A DNA stretch of 64,000 nucleotides from Kitasatospora cinereorecta (GTDB lineage: Bacteria > Actinomycetota > Actinomycetes > Streptomycetales > Streptomycetaceae). Under the pieces are notes generated by a model. That model was not told where the DNA came from, made no database searches, and saw nothing but the letters and a program-made list of their open reading frames with translations. A program made the position numbers and the translations under genes. Location: contig NZ_JAMZDX010000005.1 in assembly GCF_024172095.1 (NCBI RefSeq), positions 372,001 through 436,000 of the forward strand, in the 5' to 3' direction. Shown here piece by piece: positions 17,901 to 26,155 of the stretch (position 1 is its first letter; every line of letters begins with the position of its first letter).

Positions 17901-20435
17901 GCCTCCACCGAGGCGCCCACCACCGCGGCCCAGTGCGCGGTCGCCGAGGTCTGGCGCGAGGTCCTCGACCTGGACGGCCCGATCGGCCTGGACGACGACT
18001 TCTTCGACCTCGGCGGCCACTCGCTGCTCGCCACCCAGGTGGTCGCCCGGCTGCGCACCGCCCTGGATGCGGGCGTCAGCGTGATGGACCTGTTCAAGCA
18101 CCCGACCGTCCGCGAACTCGCCGCGCTGGCCGAGACCCCCGAGGACGAGCGCGGCCCGCGCGAACTCCTCCACGAGCTCACCCGCGGCCGCACCGGCCCC
18201 CCGGACCTCACCCTGGTCTGCGTCCCGTACGGCGGCGGCAGCGCGGTGGTCTACCAGCCGCTGGCCGACGCCCTGCCCGCCGGGCACCGGCTGCTGTCGG
18301 TCTCCATCCCCGGCCACGACCTGGGCCTGGACGAGGACCGCATCCCGTTCGAGGAGCTGATCGAGCGCTGCGCCGAGGAGATCCTGGAGCGCACCGAGGG
18401 CCCGCTGGCCCTGTACGGCCACTGCGGCGTCGGCAGCGCCCTCACCGTCGAGCTGGCCCGACGGCTGGAGGCGGCCGGACGCCCGCTGGAGGCCGTCTAC
18501 ATCGGCGCCATCTTCCCCTTCGCCCGCCCGCGCGGCCGCGCCCTGAACCTGCTCTCCCGGCTCGCCCGGCGCGAGGCGCTCACCGGCGACCGGGTGTACG
18601 AGAACTGGCTGCGCGGCCTGGGCCTGGAGATGGCCGAGCTGGACCAGGAGCAGGCGTACCGGATCATCCGCAACATGCGCCAGGACAGCGAGGCCGCCGA
18701 GCAGCGCTTCACCGCGATGCTGGAGCAGGGCGTGGCCCCGATCTCCGCGCCGGTGATCGCCGTGGTCGGCGACCGCGACCCGGCCACCGAGTTCGCCCGG
18801 GAGCGGTTCCGCGAGTGGCACTTCCTCAGCCCGCACGCCGCCCTGGTGGTGCTGGACGAGGCCGGGCACTTCTTCCTCAAGTACCGGGCCGAGGAGTTGG
18901 CGCAGATCGTCACCGGCGTCCACCCGGCGCTGGCCGACGACAGCGCGGACACGCTGCCCGCCCCGCGCTCCGGCCACCCCTGGTGGCTCGGCGGCCGCTC
19001 CCGCGGCGACGGCGGCGACCCCGAGGTGCAGCCCAGCATGCGCCGCTTCCTCGCGGTCGCCTCCGGACAGCTGCTGTCCATCACCGGGTCGGCGCTGACC
19101 GAGTTCGCCGTCCCGATCTGGATCTACCTGCAGACCGGTTCGCTCGCCCGCTTCGCACTGTTCACCGTCCTCGGCCTGGTCCCCGGCCTGCTGATCGCCC
19201 CGCTGGCCGGCGCGATCGTCGACCGGACCGACCGCCGGAAGGTGATGCTGGCCGCCGACGCCGCCGCCGGCGGGGTGCAGCTGGCCTTCGCCCTGCTGCT
19301 GTGGAGCGGCGGACTGAGCGTCCCGTACATCTACGCCTTCGTCATGGTGCTCTCGGTGGCGCTCACCTTCCAACGGCTGGCGTACGGCTCGGCCGTGCCG
19401 CAGCTGGTGCCCAAGCACTACCTCGGGCACGCCAACGGCGTGCTGCAGATGATCGGCGGCGGCGCGCAGGTGCTGGCCCCGCTGCTGGCCACCGCGCTGC
19501 TGGCCGCCGTCGGCCTCGGCGGCATCCTCGCCCTGGACGTGGCGAGCTACGTGCTGGCCGTCGCGGTGACCGCGGCGGTGCGCTTCCCGGGCACCCTGGC
19601 CTGGCGGCGCCGGGAGTCGCTCGGGGCCGAGATCCGCGCCGGACTGGCCCACTCCTGGGGCAGCCGGGGCCTGCGCGCGATGCTGCTGTACTTCGCGGTG
19701 CTCAACGTCTTCCTCGCCCCGCTGTTCATCCTGCTCACCCCGCTGACGCTGTCCTTCGGGCGACTGGCCGACGCCGGGAAGGTCTCCTTCTGCGCCGGGC
19801 TCGGCGCGGTCGCGGGCGGCCTCGTGATGGGCCTGTGGGGCGGCCCGCGGCAGCGCCGGATGCGCGGGATGCTGCTCGCCACGCTCGCGCTGGCCGGCTG
19901 CTGCGTGCTGCCCGGACTGAGCCCGCAGCTGTGGGTGGTCGGCGCCGGGGCGTTCGCGATGAGCCTGGCGCTGAACGTGCTGAACGGGATCTACTTCACC
20001 ACCGTCCAGGTCAAGGTCGCCCAGCGCTTCCACGGCCGGGTGTTCGCCCTGAACACGGTGATCTCCTGGTCCACCCTGCCGCTCGGCTTCGGCCTGGTCG
20101 CCCCGCTCGGCAGCCGGCTGTTCGAGCCGCTGCTGGCCGCGCACGGCCCGCTCGCCTCCACCGTCGGCCGGGTCCTGGGCACCGGCCCGGGCCGCGGCAC
20201 CGCCCTGCTCTACCTGGTGTTCGCCGCGGCGATGGCGGTGATCGTACTGGTCGCCCGGCGGATCCCCACCCTGCGCGACTTCGACACCGCCGTCCCGGAC
20301 GCGCCGCCGGACGACCTGCTCGGCCTGGAGATCCTCCAGGCCCGCCGAGCCGCCGCGCAGTCCACCACCGTCACCGCGCCCACCATCACCGCGCCCACCA
20401 CCATCGCCACCGAGAAGGAGCTGCAGCACCGATGA
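14913..20435 (+). CDS. Terminal NRPS C-A-T-TE fused to an MFS exporter, predicted serine
   Basis: 1840 residues. Order: condensation (~45-480, HHLACDGWS); adenylation (~500-1000, YTSGSTGRPKG, SFDVSVWE, LYGPTEAAVD, SGKLDR); carrier (LGGHS, Ser1037); type I thioesterase (~1095-1330); MFS transporter (~1376-1790) with many hydrophobic segments and a DRTDRRK loop between early helices. The A code D-V-W-H-I-S-L-V-D-K matches the serine code closely. The TE nucleophile motif is GHCGVG, with Cys1171 in place of Ser; Asp (VVGDRDPA) and His (DEAGHFF) of the triad are present. The protein would be anchored in the membrane, releasing and exporting product in one chain. It overlaps both neighbours by 4 bp. 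Confidence 0.93.
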   Translation: MTDQLSPDRQALLAQRLRRPGAADRPGAAPARPPIPHRTETDPPLSYPQERLWFMEQYAPGTAAYTIPLVRRLRGPLDPEAVRGALRVLTDRHEALRTSFPATADGRPVAVVAASVEPVLRVAEAADEPAARALVEAELAAPVDPAVPPLLRALLVRLSAEEHVLVLAVHHLACDGWSAELLLGELVELAGGGAARPEPAVRYGDFAAWQRSGRDAAADQRDLGYWLPRLAGVPALELPPDRPRPARQTFAGAAHAFPLGASSSARVSAFAREHAATPYMVLLAAFQLLLARVSGQRDFAVGTPVAGRSRPELDDVVGVFVNTLAMRADLAGEPGFAELLAAVRGHALDAFGHQELPFEQVVTALDPVRDVSRPAVFQVLFALQNYAPARTAADADGSPGPDAVAVAVEPFPVETWATRFDLELYVVEGADGFQAQFVYNPDLFLPATVERLGRLFTRLLDAALADPATPVFRLPLLDADGERAALAASRGEVRELPAGQTLHGLVAAALAELPDRIAVTAEEGTLTRAALNARANRIAHTLRARGVGPGQLVAVCAERSLDLVAALLGVLKSGAAYLPLDPEYPRERLEFMLADAQAPVLLTQRRLAGQVPPAATVLHLDDPAVWAGAPDHDPAPSAGPPDPAYAIYTSGSTGRPKGVLVPHRAIVNRLDWMQRAYGLGPEDAVLQKTPASFDVSVWEFFWPLLAGARLVLARPGGHKDAGYLREVIAAESVTTAHFVPAMLGAFLAEPDLEACRSLRRVICSGEELPPGLAARLHERLAVEVHNLYGPTEAAVDVTAWPCPPEECDGARLPIGRPIQGLALYVLDAHDRLQPDGVAGQLFIAGVGLADGYLNRPGLTAERFCPDPYGPPGSRMYATGDLALRRPDGALDFLGRIDRQVKLRGLRIEPGEIEAALTALPGVREAVVVVREDRPGDHRLVGYLTGEPPEPAELRTALKRTLPDLLVPAAYVTLDALPLTPSGKLDRAALPAPVRAAASTEAPTTAAQCAVAEVWREVLDLDGPIGLDDDFFDLGGHSLLATQVVARLRTALDAGVSVMDLFKHPTVRELAALAETPEDERGPRELLHELTRGRTGPPDLTLVCVPYGGGSAVVYQPLADALPAGHRLLSVSIPGHDLGLDEDRIPFEELIERCAEEILERTEGPLALYGHCGVGSALTVELARRLEAAGRPLEAVYIGAIFPFARPRGRALNLLSRLARREALTGDRVYENWLRGLGLEMAELDQEQAYRIIRNMRQDSEAAEQRFTAMLEQGVAPISAPVIAVVGDRDPATEFARERFREWHFLSPHAALVVLDEAGHFFLKYRAEELAQIVTGVHPALADDSADTLPAPRSGHPWWLGGRSRGDGGDPEVQPSMRRFLAVASGQLLSITGSALTEFAVPIWIYLQTGSLARFALFTVLGLVPGLLIAPLAGAIVDRTDRRKVMLAADAAAGGVQLAFALLLWSGGLSVPYIYAFVMVLSVALTFQRLAYGSAVPQLVPKHYLGHANGVLQMIGGGAQVLAPLLATALLAAVGLGGILALDVASYVLAVAVTAAVRFPGTLAWRRRESLGAEIRAGLAHSWGSRGLRAMLLYFAVLNVFLAPLFILLTPLTLSFGRLADAGKVSFCAGLGAVAGGLVMGLWGGPRQRRMRGMLLATLALAGCCVLPGLSPQLWVVGAGAFAMSLALNVLNGIYFTTVQVKVAQRFHGRVFALNTVISWSTLPLGFGLVAPLGSRLFEPLLAAHGPLASTVGRVLGTGPGRGTALLYLVFAAAMAVIVLVARRIPTLRDFDTAVPDAPPDDLLGLEILQARRAAAQSTTVTAPTITAPTTIATEKELQHR

Positions 20436-20614
20436 GCACCGACACCCGCTACCTGGTCGTGGTCAACGACGAGGGCCAGTACTCGATCTGGGCCGAGGGC
20501 GGCGAGCCGCCCGCCGGCTGGGCCCCGGACGGCTTCACCGGCCCGCGGGACGCCTGCCTCGCCCACATCGACGAGGTGTGGACCGACATGCGCCCCCGCA
20601 GCGCCCGGGGCTGA
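20432..20614 (+). CDS. MbtH-like protein
   Basis: 60 residues. Small partner that binds NRPS adenylation domains and helps their folding or activity. The family pattern is present: VVVNDEGQYSIW, PAGW, then CLAHIDEVWTDMRP near the C-terminus. ATG 20432 overlaps the stop of the TE/MFS gene by 4 bp, so it is the last gene of the plus arm. Length is at the short end of the family norm (60-75). It ends 7 bp from the convergent epimerase gene, with no room for a separate terminator. Confidence 0.95.
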   Translation: MSTDTRYLVVVNDEGQYSIWAEGGEPPAGWAPDGFTGPRDACLAHIDEVWTDMRPRSARG

Positions 20615-20621
20615 CCCCGGT

Positions 20622-21686
20622 TCAGGCCACGCCGAGCCGCAGCACCGTGGTCGAGCGGAACTCCTCCCCCGGCCGCAGCACGGTCGAGGGGTAGGCCGGC
20701 CGGTGCGGCGAGTCGGGGTGGTGCTGGGTCTCCAGCGCCACCCCGGCGTACGGCCCGTACGGCACCCCGGCCGCGCCGGTCACCGTGCCGGTGAAGCCGT
20801 TGGCCGTGTACACCTGGATGCCCGGCTGGGTGGTCAGCACCTCCAGCGTCCGGCCGCTCACCGGGTCCTCCAGCAGCGCCGCCCGGGCCGGGCTGCCGTC
20901 GGCCGGGCGCTCGCGCAGCACCCAGTTGTGGTCGAAGCCGTTGGCCAGGCGCAGCTGCGGGTGGTCCTCGTGGATCGTCTTGCCGATCGGGCGGGCCGTC
21001 GTGAAGTCGAACGGCGTGCCGGCCACCGGCTCGATCGGCCCGAGCGGGATCTGCCGCTCGTCCACCGGGGTGTAGGCGTCGGCGTCCAGGGTCAGCAGGT
21101 GGCCGAGGACGTCGCCGCTGCCCTCGCCGGACAGGTGGAAGTAGGCGTGGTTGGTCAGGTTGACCACGGTCGGCCTGGTGGTGACCGCCCGGTAGTCGAT
21201 GGTCAGCCCGTCCGGGGCGAGGGTGTAGGTGACGTCGACGTCCATGGCGCCGGGGAAGCCCTGGTCGCCGTCCGGGCTGTGCAGCGTCATCCGGACGCCG
21301 CCGGGCACCTGCTCGGCCGCCCAGAGGCGGTCGGCGAAGCCGTCGGGGCCGCCGTGCAGGGTGACGCCGTTGCCGGTCGGCGCCAGGTCGTGGTCCTCGC
21401 CGTCCAGGGTGATCCGGCTGTCGGCGATCCGGTTGGCGTAGCGGCCCGCGATGATGCCGTAGTGCCTGGCCGGGCCGCGCAGCGTGTCGATGTCCTCGGT
21501 GGAGAGCAGGATCTGCGCCGGGCGGCCGTCCCGGTCCGGTGCGGTGAGGGTGTGCAGCGCCGCGCCGAGCGTGATCACGGTCGCGGTCAGCGGGCCGCTG
21601 CGCAGCGTCCACCGTTCGATCTCCGCGCCCGCGCCGCTCGGGTCGAAGGGTGCCCGCTGAACCTCGGTGGGCTCTGCCGACGTCAT
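20622..21686 (-). CDS. Aldose 1-epimerase (galactose mutarotase)
   Basis: 354 residues, cytosolic. Interconverts alpha and beta anomers of aldoses such as galactose. Family features: GRYANRI near residue 85, NGVTLHGG, LTNHAYFHL with a catalytic His, FDHNWVL, and ALETQHHPDSP with the catalytic Glu. ATG 21686 has AGGAGG just upstream and is preferred over an in-frame start 45 bp earlier that lacks one. The gene faces the NRPS cluster tail to tail. Whether it belongs to the cluster is doubtful; sugar metabolism is the ordinary reading. Confidence 0.92.
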   Translation of the reverse strand: MTSAEPTEVQRAPFDPSGAGAEIERWTLRSGPLTATVITLGAALHTLTAPDRDGRPAQILLSTEDIDTLRGPARHYGIIAGRYANRIADSRITLDGEDHDLAPTGNGVTLHGGPDGFADRLWAAEQVPGGVRMTLHSPDGDQGFPGAMDVDVTYTLAPDGLTIDYRAVTTRPTVVNLTNHAYFHLSGEGSGDVLGHLLTLDADAYTPVDERQIPLGPIEPVAGTPFDFTTARPIGKTIHEDHPQLRLANGFDHNWVLRERPADGSPARAALLEDPVSGRTLEVLTTQPGIQVYTANGFTGTVTGAAGVPYGPYAGVALETQHHPDSPHRPAYPSTVLRPGEEFRSTTVLRLGVA

Positions 21687-21819
21687 GGCTCCTCCTGGAC
21701 ACCTGTGCGGATCTGGTCGATCTTGTCGCATCGTGGGGTCAGCGTAGCCCGTCCGGGCGGCCCTGCGGTGGCGCTGTGCCCCCGCGTGCCCCGGTCGCTC
21801 CCGCCGGCGCCGTCACCCG

Positions 21820-21847
21820 CGCCGGGCGCGCCGCGACGCGCCCGGCG
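21820..21847 (-). terminator. Hairpin after the LAL regulator gene
   Basis: CGCCGGGCGCG (21820-21830) and CGCGCCCGGCG (21837-21847) pair perfectly over 11 bp with a 6-nt loop, starting 5 nt past the regulator's stop codon. There is no T-run, which is common in very GC-rich actinobacteria. The rest of the gap 21687-21852 shows nothing clear. Confidence 0.65.
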
Positions 21848-21852
21848 GTCCG

Positions 21853-24831
21853 TCAGTTCTCGGGCTCGGCCCCGGGCTCGGCCTTGGGCTCCGGCAGCCC
21901 GAGCGCGGCGGCCAGGCCCTCCGGCCCGGTGCCGGCCTTGCGGTGGACGGCGGCCAGCCGGCGGTGGACCATGCTCAGCGGCAGGTCGAGGTGGTCGGCG
22001 ATCCGCTGCGGCGGTACGCCCTGGACGGCCAGCTCGGCCACCGCCCACTCGGGCTGGCTGAGCGCGTCCTTGGAGACCGTCCGCAGCCGGTTGGGCCGCA
22101 GGCCGGAGACGGCCAGCTCGGTGCGGGCCCGGGCGACCAGGCCGTCGGCGCCGCAGTGCTGGGCCAGCTCCATGCCCTGGTAGAGGTACTCGGCCGCGTC
22201 CGCCAGCCGGCCGCCGCGGCGCAGGGCGGCGCCCAGGTCGACCAGCGCGTGGGCGTGCTCGTACCCGGCCGGGGACTGGCCGAGGTGGTTGACCGCGTCC
22301 AGCAGCAGCTCGACGGCGCGCGGCCCGTCGCTGACCGTGGCCTCCATCCGCAGCGCGGTGCCGACGGCGGACGGGGAGCCGAACATCCGGGCGCGGTCGA
22401 CCGCCTCCTTGGCGAGCCGGCGGGCCCGCGCCGGGTCGTCCGGCGCGAGCGCCTCGGCGAGGTGGCCGGCCCACGGCGCCCACACGGTGTTGTGCCAGCC
22501 GCGCGCGTTCAGCGCCGCGCCGACCTCGCTGAAGACGGCGACGGCACCGGCCCGGTCGCCGCGGGCGAGCAGCAGCTTGCCGTAGAGCGTGGGCGCGTCG
22601 GGCAGCACCATGACGGTGGGGTGGTACGGCGGCGCGAAGCCGTACTTCTGGGCCAGCTCCCAGGCGTCGTCGACCCGGCCGCGGGCCAGCAGGGTGTCGC
22701 AGAGGACGCCGACGATGTCCCACTCCAGCGTGATGCCACGGCCGATCCGCTCGGAGAGCCGCAGGCCCCGCCGGAGGAAGTCCTCGGCCTCCAGCAGGAA
22801 GCCGCGGCGGAACCGCACCAGGCCCATCAGGAAGTACGCGAAGCCGCGGTGCGCGCCGGACCAGCCGGCCTTCTCGAACTCGACGATGGCGTCGGAGAAC
22901 AGCCGCTCGGCGCGGGCCAGTTCGTCGGTGTACGCGAAGGTCAGGCCGATCAGCGCGGGCAGCTCGAAGCCCCAGGTGAGGCCGGTCCAGCCGAGTCCGG
23001 CGGGCAGCCTGCCGCGGTCGAGGGCGGCGTCGGCCTCCTCGATCGCCTCGGCGGCGGACACGCCGCGCAGCGTCAGGTCCCAGGCCCGCAGGGCGTGGAC
23101 CGCGTGCGCCGCGTCCTTGGTCGCCCCGGAGGTCGGCAGGTGCTCGGCGAGGCTGCGCAGCCGGCGGGAGCGGCCCGGACCGTCCGCCTCGTCGCGGGCC
23201 AGGGTCTGGTACATGAAGGTGGCGATCTGCAGGCGGATCCGGTCGGGACCCGGCTCGGTCCGCTCGGCCTCCTCGGCGCACAGTTCGGCGGCGGCCGCCA
23301 GGTCGCTGCTGTGGGCGAGCACCTCGGCGAGCCGGAAGACGGCGTCCACCCGCAGGTCGGGGCTGAGGCCGTACTCGTCGTCCAGCGCGAGGCGCAGCTG
23401 GTTGATGGTGGCCATCGGGTCGGTGAGCAGCGCCGAGCAGCCCAGTTCGTACAGCACCTCCGCGCGCATCTCCTCGCTCGGCGGCTCGGACAGGGCGCGC
23501 TTGAGGCAGCGCTGGGCGGCCTCCGGGGCGCCGATCCGCAGGTGCTGGTCGGCGGCCCGGCGCAGCTTGCGGACCAGCAGGTCGTCGCCCTCGGGGATGG
23601 TCTCCAGCAGGTGCCGGGAGGAGGCGATCAGGCCGCCGCCGGAGTCCTCGATGGCGCTGGCGGCGATGCCGTGCATGGCGGTCTTGGTGGCGGCCGGGAT
23701 GCTCTGGTAGATCGAGGTGCCGATCAGCGGGTGGACGAACTCCAGCCGCCCGTTGGGCAGGGTGGTGAGCACCCGGTGCTTGACCAGCGCCCGGATCGAC
23801 TCGGCGGACTGCTTCGGGCCCTGGGTGGAGATGGTGGCGGCCAGCTCCTCCTTGATGTCGGTGCCCAGCAGCGCGGCCGCCCAGGCGTACTGGAGGGTGA
23901 CCCGGCCGAGCTTCTCCAGCCAGTACTGCAGGGTCTGCCCCTTGGCCGCCGCCGCCAGGTCGCGCAGGCGCGGGGTGGACTCCTCCACCGGATCGATGCC
24001 CTGGTCGCGCACCTCGCGCAGCAGCGCGACGGTGTCATACGGGGTGCCCGCGGTGACCGCCCAGACCTGGCGGCAGAACGCGTCGTCCGCGTCGTCGCCG
24101 AACTGGTGGCGGACCAGCTCGGCCACCGAGTCCGGGCTGAGGGTGTGCAGCTCGTGGTGGCGCGAGGCCATCTGCTCGATCTGCCGCACCAGCCCGTCGG
24201 CCTCCTCGGCGAACTCGTTCCGGTACGCCAGCACCACCAGGACCGGCAGCTCGCGGGAGCGCACGGCGAAGGAGGCGAGCCAGGTCAGTGACTCCCAGTC
24301 GGCCCAGTGCAGGTCGTCGATGACGATGACCAGCGGCGCACGCCGGGGTGCGAGTTGGGTGAGCACGTAGTCCAGGCCGTCGCGCACGCCCTGCGGGTCG
24401 ATCCGCTCCACCTCGCCGGACGGCGGGGTCAGCCCGACGGCCGGGCCGACGATGCCGTACCAGTTGCCGAAGACCTCGTCGCGCTCGGTCTCGGAGAGCT
24501 TGCTCAGCACCGGCATCAGCAGTTGGCGCAGCACGCGGAACGGCTCGGCGCGCTGGCGCTCGCCGCCGCGGGCGAAGAGCACCGTGCAGGACTCCTGCTG
24601 GTCGGCCAGGTCGCGGACCTGGTCCAGCACCGAGGTCTTGCCCATGCCGGCCGAGCCCGAGTAGAGCAGCAGCTCGCCGGTGGCCACGGTGCCCAGCGAC
24701 CGGGCGCGGGCCAGCCGGGAGAGCGCCGTCCGCGCGGACTGGATCTCCGACTCGCGTTCGTGGAGCCGTCCGGTCACCCCCGGGCCGCCCGTCCACCCGC
24801 CGCCCTGTCCGTGCTCTTCTGCGGCCACCAC
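21853..24831 (-). CDS. LAL-family (large LuxR-type) transcriptional regulator
   Basis: About 992 residues. An N-terminal AAA ATPase has GSAGMGKTS (Walker A, ~59-67) and LVIVIDDLHWAD (Walker B). A long alpha-helical repeat region of TPR type follows (~400-870). The C-terminal helix-turn-helix is divergent from GerE/LuxR consensus: LSQPEWAVAELAVQGVPPQRIADHL is split here only for description, with PLSMVHRRLAAVHRK as the recognition part. Start: GTG 24831 has GGAGG five bases upstream; GTG 24843 is an alternative. LAL proteins often control secondary metabolism, so both the NRPS genes and the divergent terpene synthase are possible targets, but nothing in the sequence proves either. Confidence 0.88.
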   Translation of the reverse strand: MVAAEEHGQGGGWTGGPGVTGRLHERESEIQSARTALSRLARARSLGTVATGELLLYSGSAGMGKTSVLDQVRDLADQQESCTVLFARGGERQRAEPFRVLRQLLMPVLSKLSETERDEVFGNWYGIVGPAVGLTPPSGEVERIDPQGVRDGLDYVLTQLAPRRAPLVIVIDDLHWADWESLTWLASFAVRSRELPVLVVLAYRNEFAEEADGLVRQIEQMASRHHELHTLSPDSVAELVRHQFGDDADDAFCRQVWAVTAGTPYDTVALLREVRDQGIDPVEESTPRLRDLAAAAKGQTLQYWLEKLGRVTLQYAWAAALLGTDIKEELAATISTQGPKQSAESIRALVKHRVLTTLPNGRLEFVHPLIGTSIYQSIPAATKTAMHGIAASAIEDSGGGLIASSRHLLETIPEGDDLLVRKLRRAADQHLRIGAPEAAQRCLKRALSEPPSEEMRAEVLYELGCSALLTDPMATINQLRLALDDEYGLSPDLRVDAVFRLAEVLAHSSDLAAAAELCAEEAERTEPGPDRIRLQIATFMYQTLARDEADGPGRSRRLRSLAEHLPTSGATKDAAHAVHALRAWDLTLRGVSAAEAIEEADAALDRGRLPAGLGWTGLTWGFELPALIGLTFAYTDELARAERLFSDAIVEFEKAGWSGAHRGFAYFLMGLVRFRRGFLLEAEDFLRRGLRLSERIGRGITLEWDIVGVLCDTLLARGRVDDAWELAQKYGFAPPYHPTVMVLPDAPTLYGKLLLARGDRAGAVAVFSEVGAALNARGWHNTVWAPWAGHLAEALAPDDPARARRLAKEAVDRARMFGSPSAVGTALRMEATVSDGPRAVELLLDAVNHLGQSPAGYEHAHALVDLGAALRRGGRLADAAEYLYQGMELAQHCGADGLVARARTELAVSGLRPNRLRTVSKDALSQPEWAVAELAVQGVPPQRIADHLDLPLSMVHRRLAAVHRKAGTGPEGLAAALGLPEPKAEPGAEPEN

Positions 24832-24993
24832 TGCGCCCTCCACCTCGCCGTTCGTGCTCCCGGGACCGACCTTAGCGCCGTGTGCGTCCCGATGAGGGAG
24901 GTTCTCGCAGGCCGCGACGGGGAGGAGGGTTGAGGGCGGACGGCTCGGGCAAATGCCCTGGTACCACTGCCACCTGATGGGGTGATCGGATAA

Positions 24994-25013
24994 TCTGCGG
25001 TCGATATCGCAGA
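24994..25013. promoter_or_regulatory. Inverted repeat in the LAL/terpene synthase divergent gap
   Basis: TCTGCG (24994-24999) and CGCAGA (25008-25013) form a 6-bp inverted repeat with an 8-bp spacer, in an AT-richer stretch (GGATAATCTGCGG) that could include a -10 region for the terpene synthase. It lies in the 253-bp gap 24832-25084 between two divergent genes. GGGCA-AAT-GCCC is a second small hairpin nearby. The regulatory role is inferred from position. Confidence 0.35.
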
Positions 25014-25084
25014 GTTGATCTTTGGTCGGTGGTCAGACGCCACACGCCGGCCGAGCCGCACACACAGCACGTCTCGGGAGTCCG

Positions 25085-26059
25085 ATGTCCGACCTCACCT
25101 CGCTCGAGGTTCCGTTCCCGCTCCACCGCAACCCGCACTACGAACAGGCCGACGAGCAGCACCGACGATGGCTCGAGCGCTTCCCCGAACTCGCCGCGGT
25201 AGCCGCCGAGTCGATCTACACCCGCTGGGACGTGGCCGACCTCGCAGCAGTTGCCTACCCGTTCTGCTCGGCCGCAAGCCTCACGCTCGCCACCGACATG
25301 CTCGGCTTCTACCTGCTGTTCGACGACACCTTCGACGGCGAACTGGGCCGCCGCCCCGCCGAGGTGGCCCGGATCTGCGACCGGCTCACCTCGCTGGTGT
25401 ACGACCCCGACCCCAACCGCGCCCGGACCGAGGTCGAGCACGCCTTCCTCGACCTCTGGGCCCGCTCCACCGAGAACATGCCCCGCCGCTGGCTCGCCCG
25501 CGCCGCCTACAACTGGGAGCGGTACTACGCCAGCCACCCCGCCGAGGCCGCCGGCCGCATCGCGCGGCGGCTCCCCGACCGGGAGAGCTACTTCGTGGTG
25601 CGCCGCGGGACCGCGGCCATGGAGACCGTGTTCGACATGATCGAGCGCCTCGACCACATCGAGGTACCGCAGGCCGCACTGCACCACCCCGTGCTCCGCC
25701 GGCTCCGGCAGATCGGCGCGGACGTGCCCTCCCTCAGCAACGACGTCTACTCGTACCCGCTGGAGGCCCCGCGCGGCGACGTGTACAACCTCGTCATGAT
25801 CGCCCAGCGCGAGCAGGGCTGCTCCACCGACGAAGCCTTCGAGTTCGTCCTCGCCGAGGCCCAGCGGATGATCGACCAGTTCGCCGAACTGACCGAGCAA
25901 CTGCCCGACGCCTATGAGCAGTTGGGTCTCAGTCAGGCCGAACTCGAGCCGACCAGGCGCTACGTCGACGGTCTCACCGCCTGGCTGGTCGGCTACCTCG
26001 ACTGGGAGGAGCGTACGGGGCGATACGCCGCACCGCAACCGACCCCGCACGCACCGTAG
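25085..26059 (+). CDS. Class I terpene synthase
   Basis: 324 residues. Cyclises a prenyl diphosphate, most likely farnesyl diphosphate (sesquiterpene) by size. The metal-binding Asp motif DDTFD is at 80-84, the NSE triad NDVYSYPLE at 219-227, a pyrophosphate-sensing Arg in VVRRGT about 46 residues before the NSE motif, and an RY pair near the C-terminus (TGRYAAP). All motifs are canonical, so the enzyme should be active. ATG 25085 follows GGGAG. There are no P450 or other tailoring genes beside it. The product cannot be predicted from the sequence alone. Confidence 0.95.
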   Translation: MSDLTSLEVPFPLHRNPHYEQADEQHRRWLERFPELAAVAAESIYTRWDVADLAAVAYPFCSAASLTLATDMLGFYLLFDDTFDGELGRRPAEVARICDRLTSLVYDPDPNRARTEVEHAFLDLWARSTENMPRRWLARAAYNWERYYASHPAEAAGRIARRLPDRESYFVVRRGTAAMETVFDMIERLDHIEVPQAALHHPVLRRLRQIGADVPSLSNDVYSYPLEAPRGDVYNLVMIAQREQGCSTDEAFEFVLAEAQRMIDQFAELTEQLPDAYEQLGLSQAELEPTRRYVDGLTAWLVGYLDWEERTGRYAAPQPTPHAP

Positions 26060-26089
26060 CGATCGCCCCGCGGCCGGGCTAGGGTCGGC

Positions 26090-26113
26090 GGCGGGGGCGG
26101 CAGCGCCCCCGCC
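26090..26113 (+). terminator. Hairpin after the terpene synthase gene
   Basis: GGCGGGGGC (26090-26098) and GCCCCCGCC (26105-26113) pair over 9 bp with a 6-nt loop, 31 bp past the terpene synthase stop and 42 bp before the aldehyde dehydrogenase start. It probably separates the two transcripts. Confidence 0.65.
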
Positions 26114-26155
26114 GAGCACCTGTCCCAGCCCTGCCCGCGCCGCGAGGAGACAGTC

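Noticed and set aside
2180..26059. NRPS genes and terpene synthase as one hybrid cluster.
   Set aside because: A sugar epimerase and the regulator separate them, directions differ, and no shared operator was seen.
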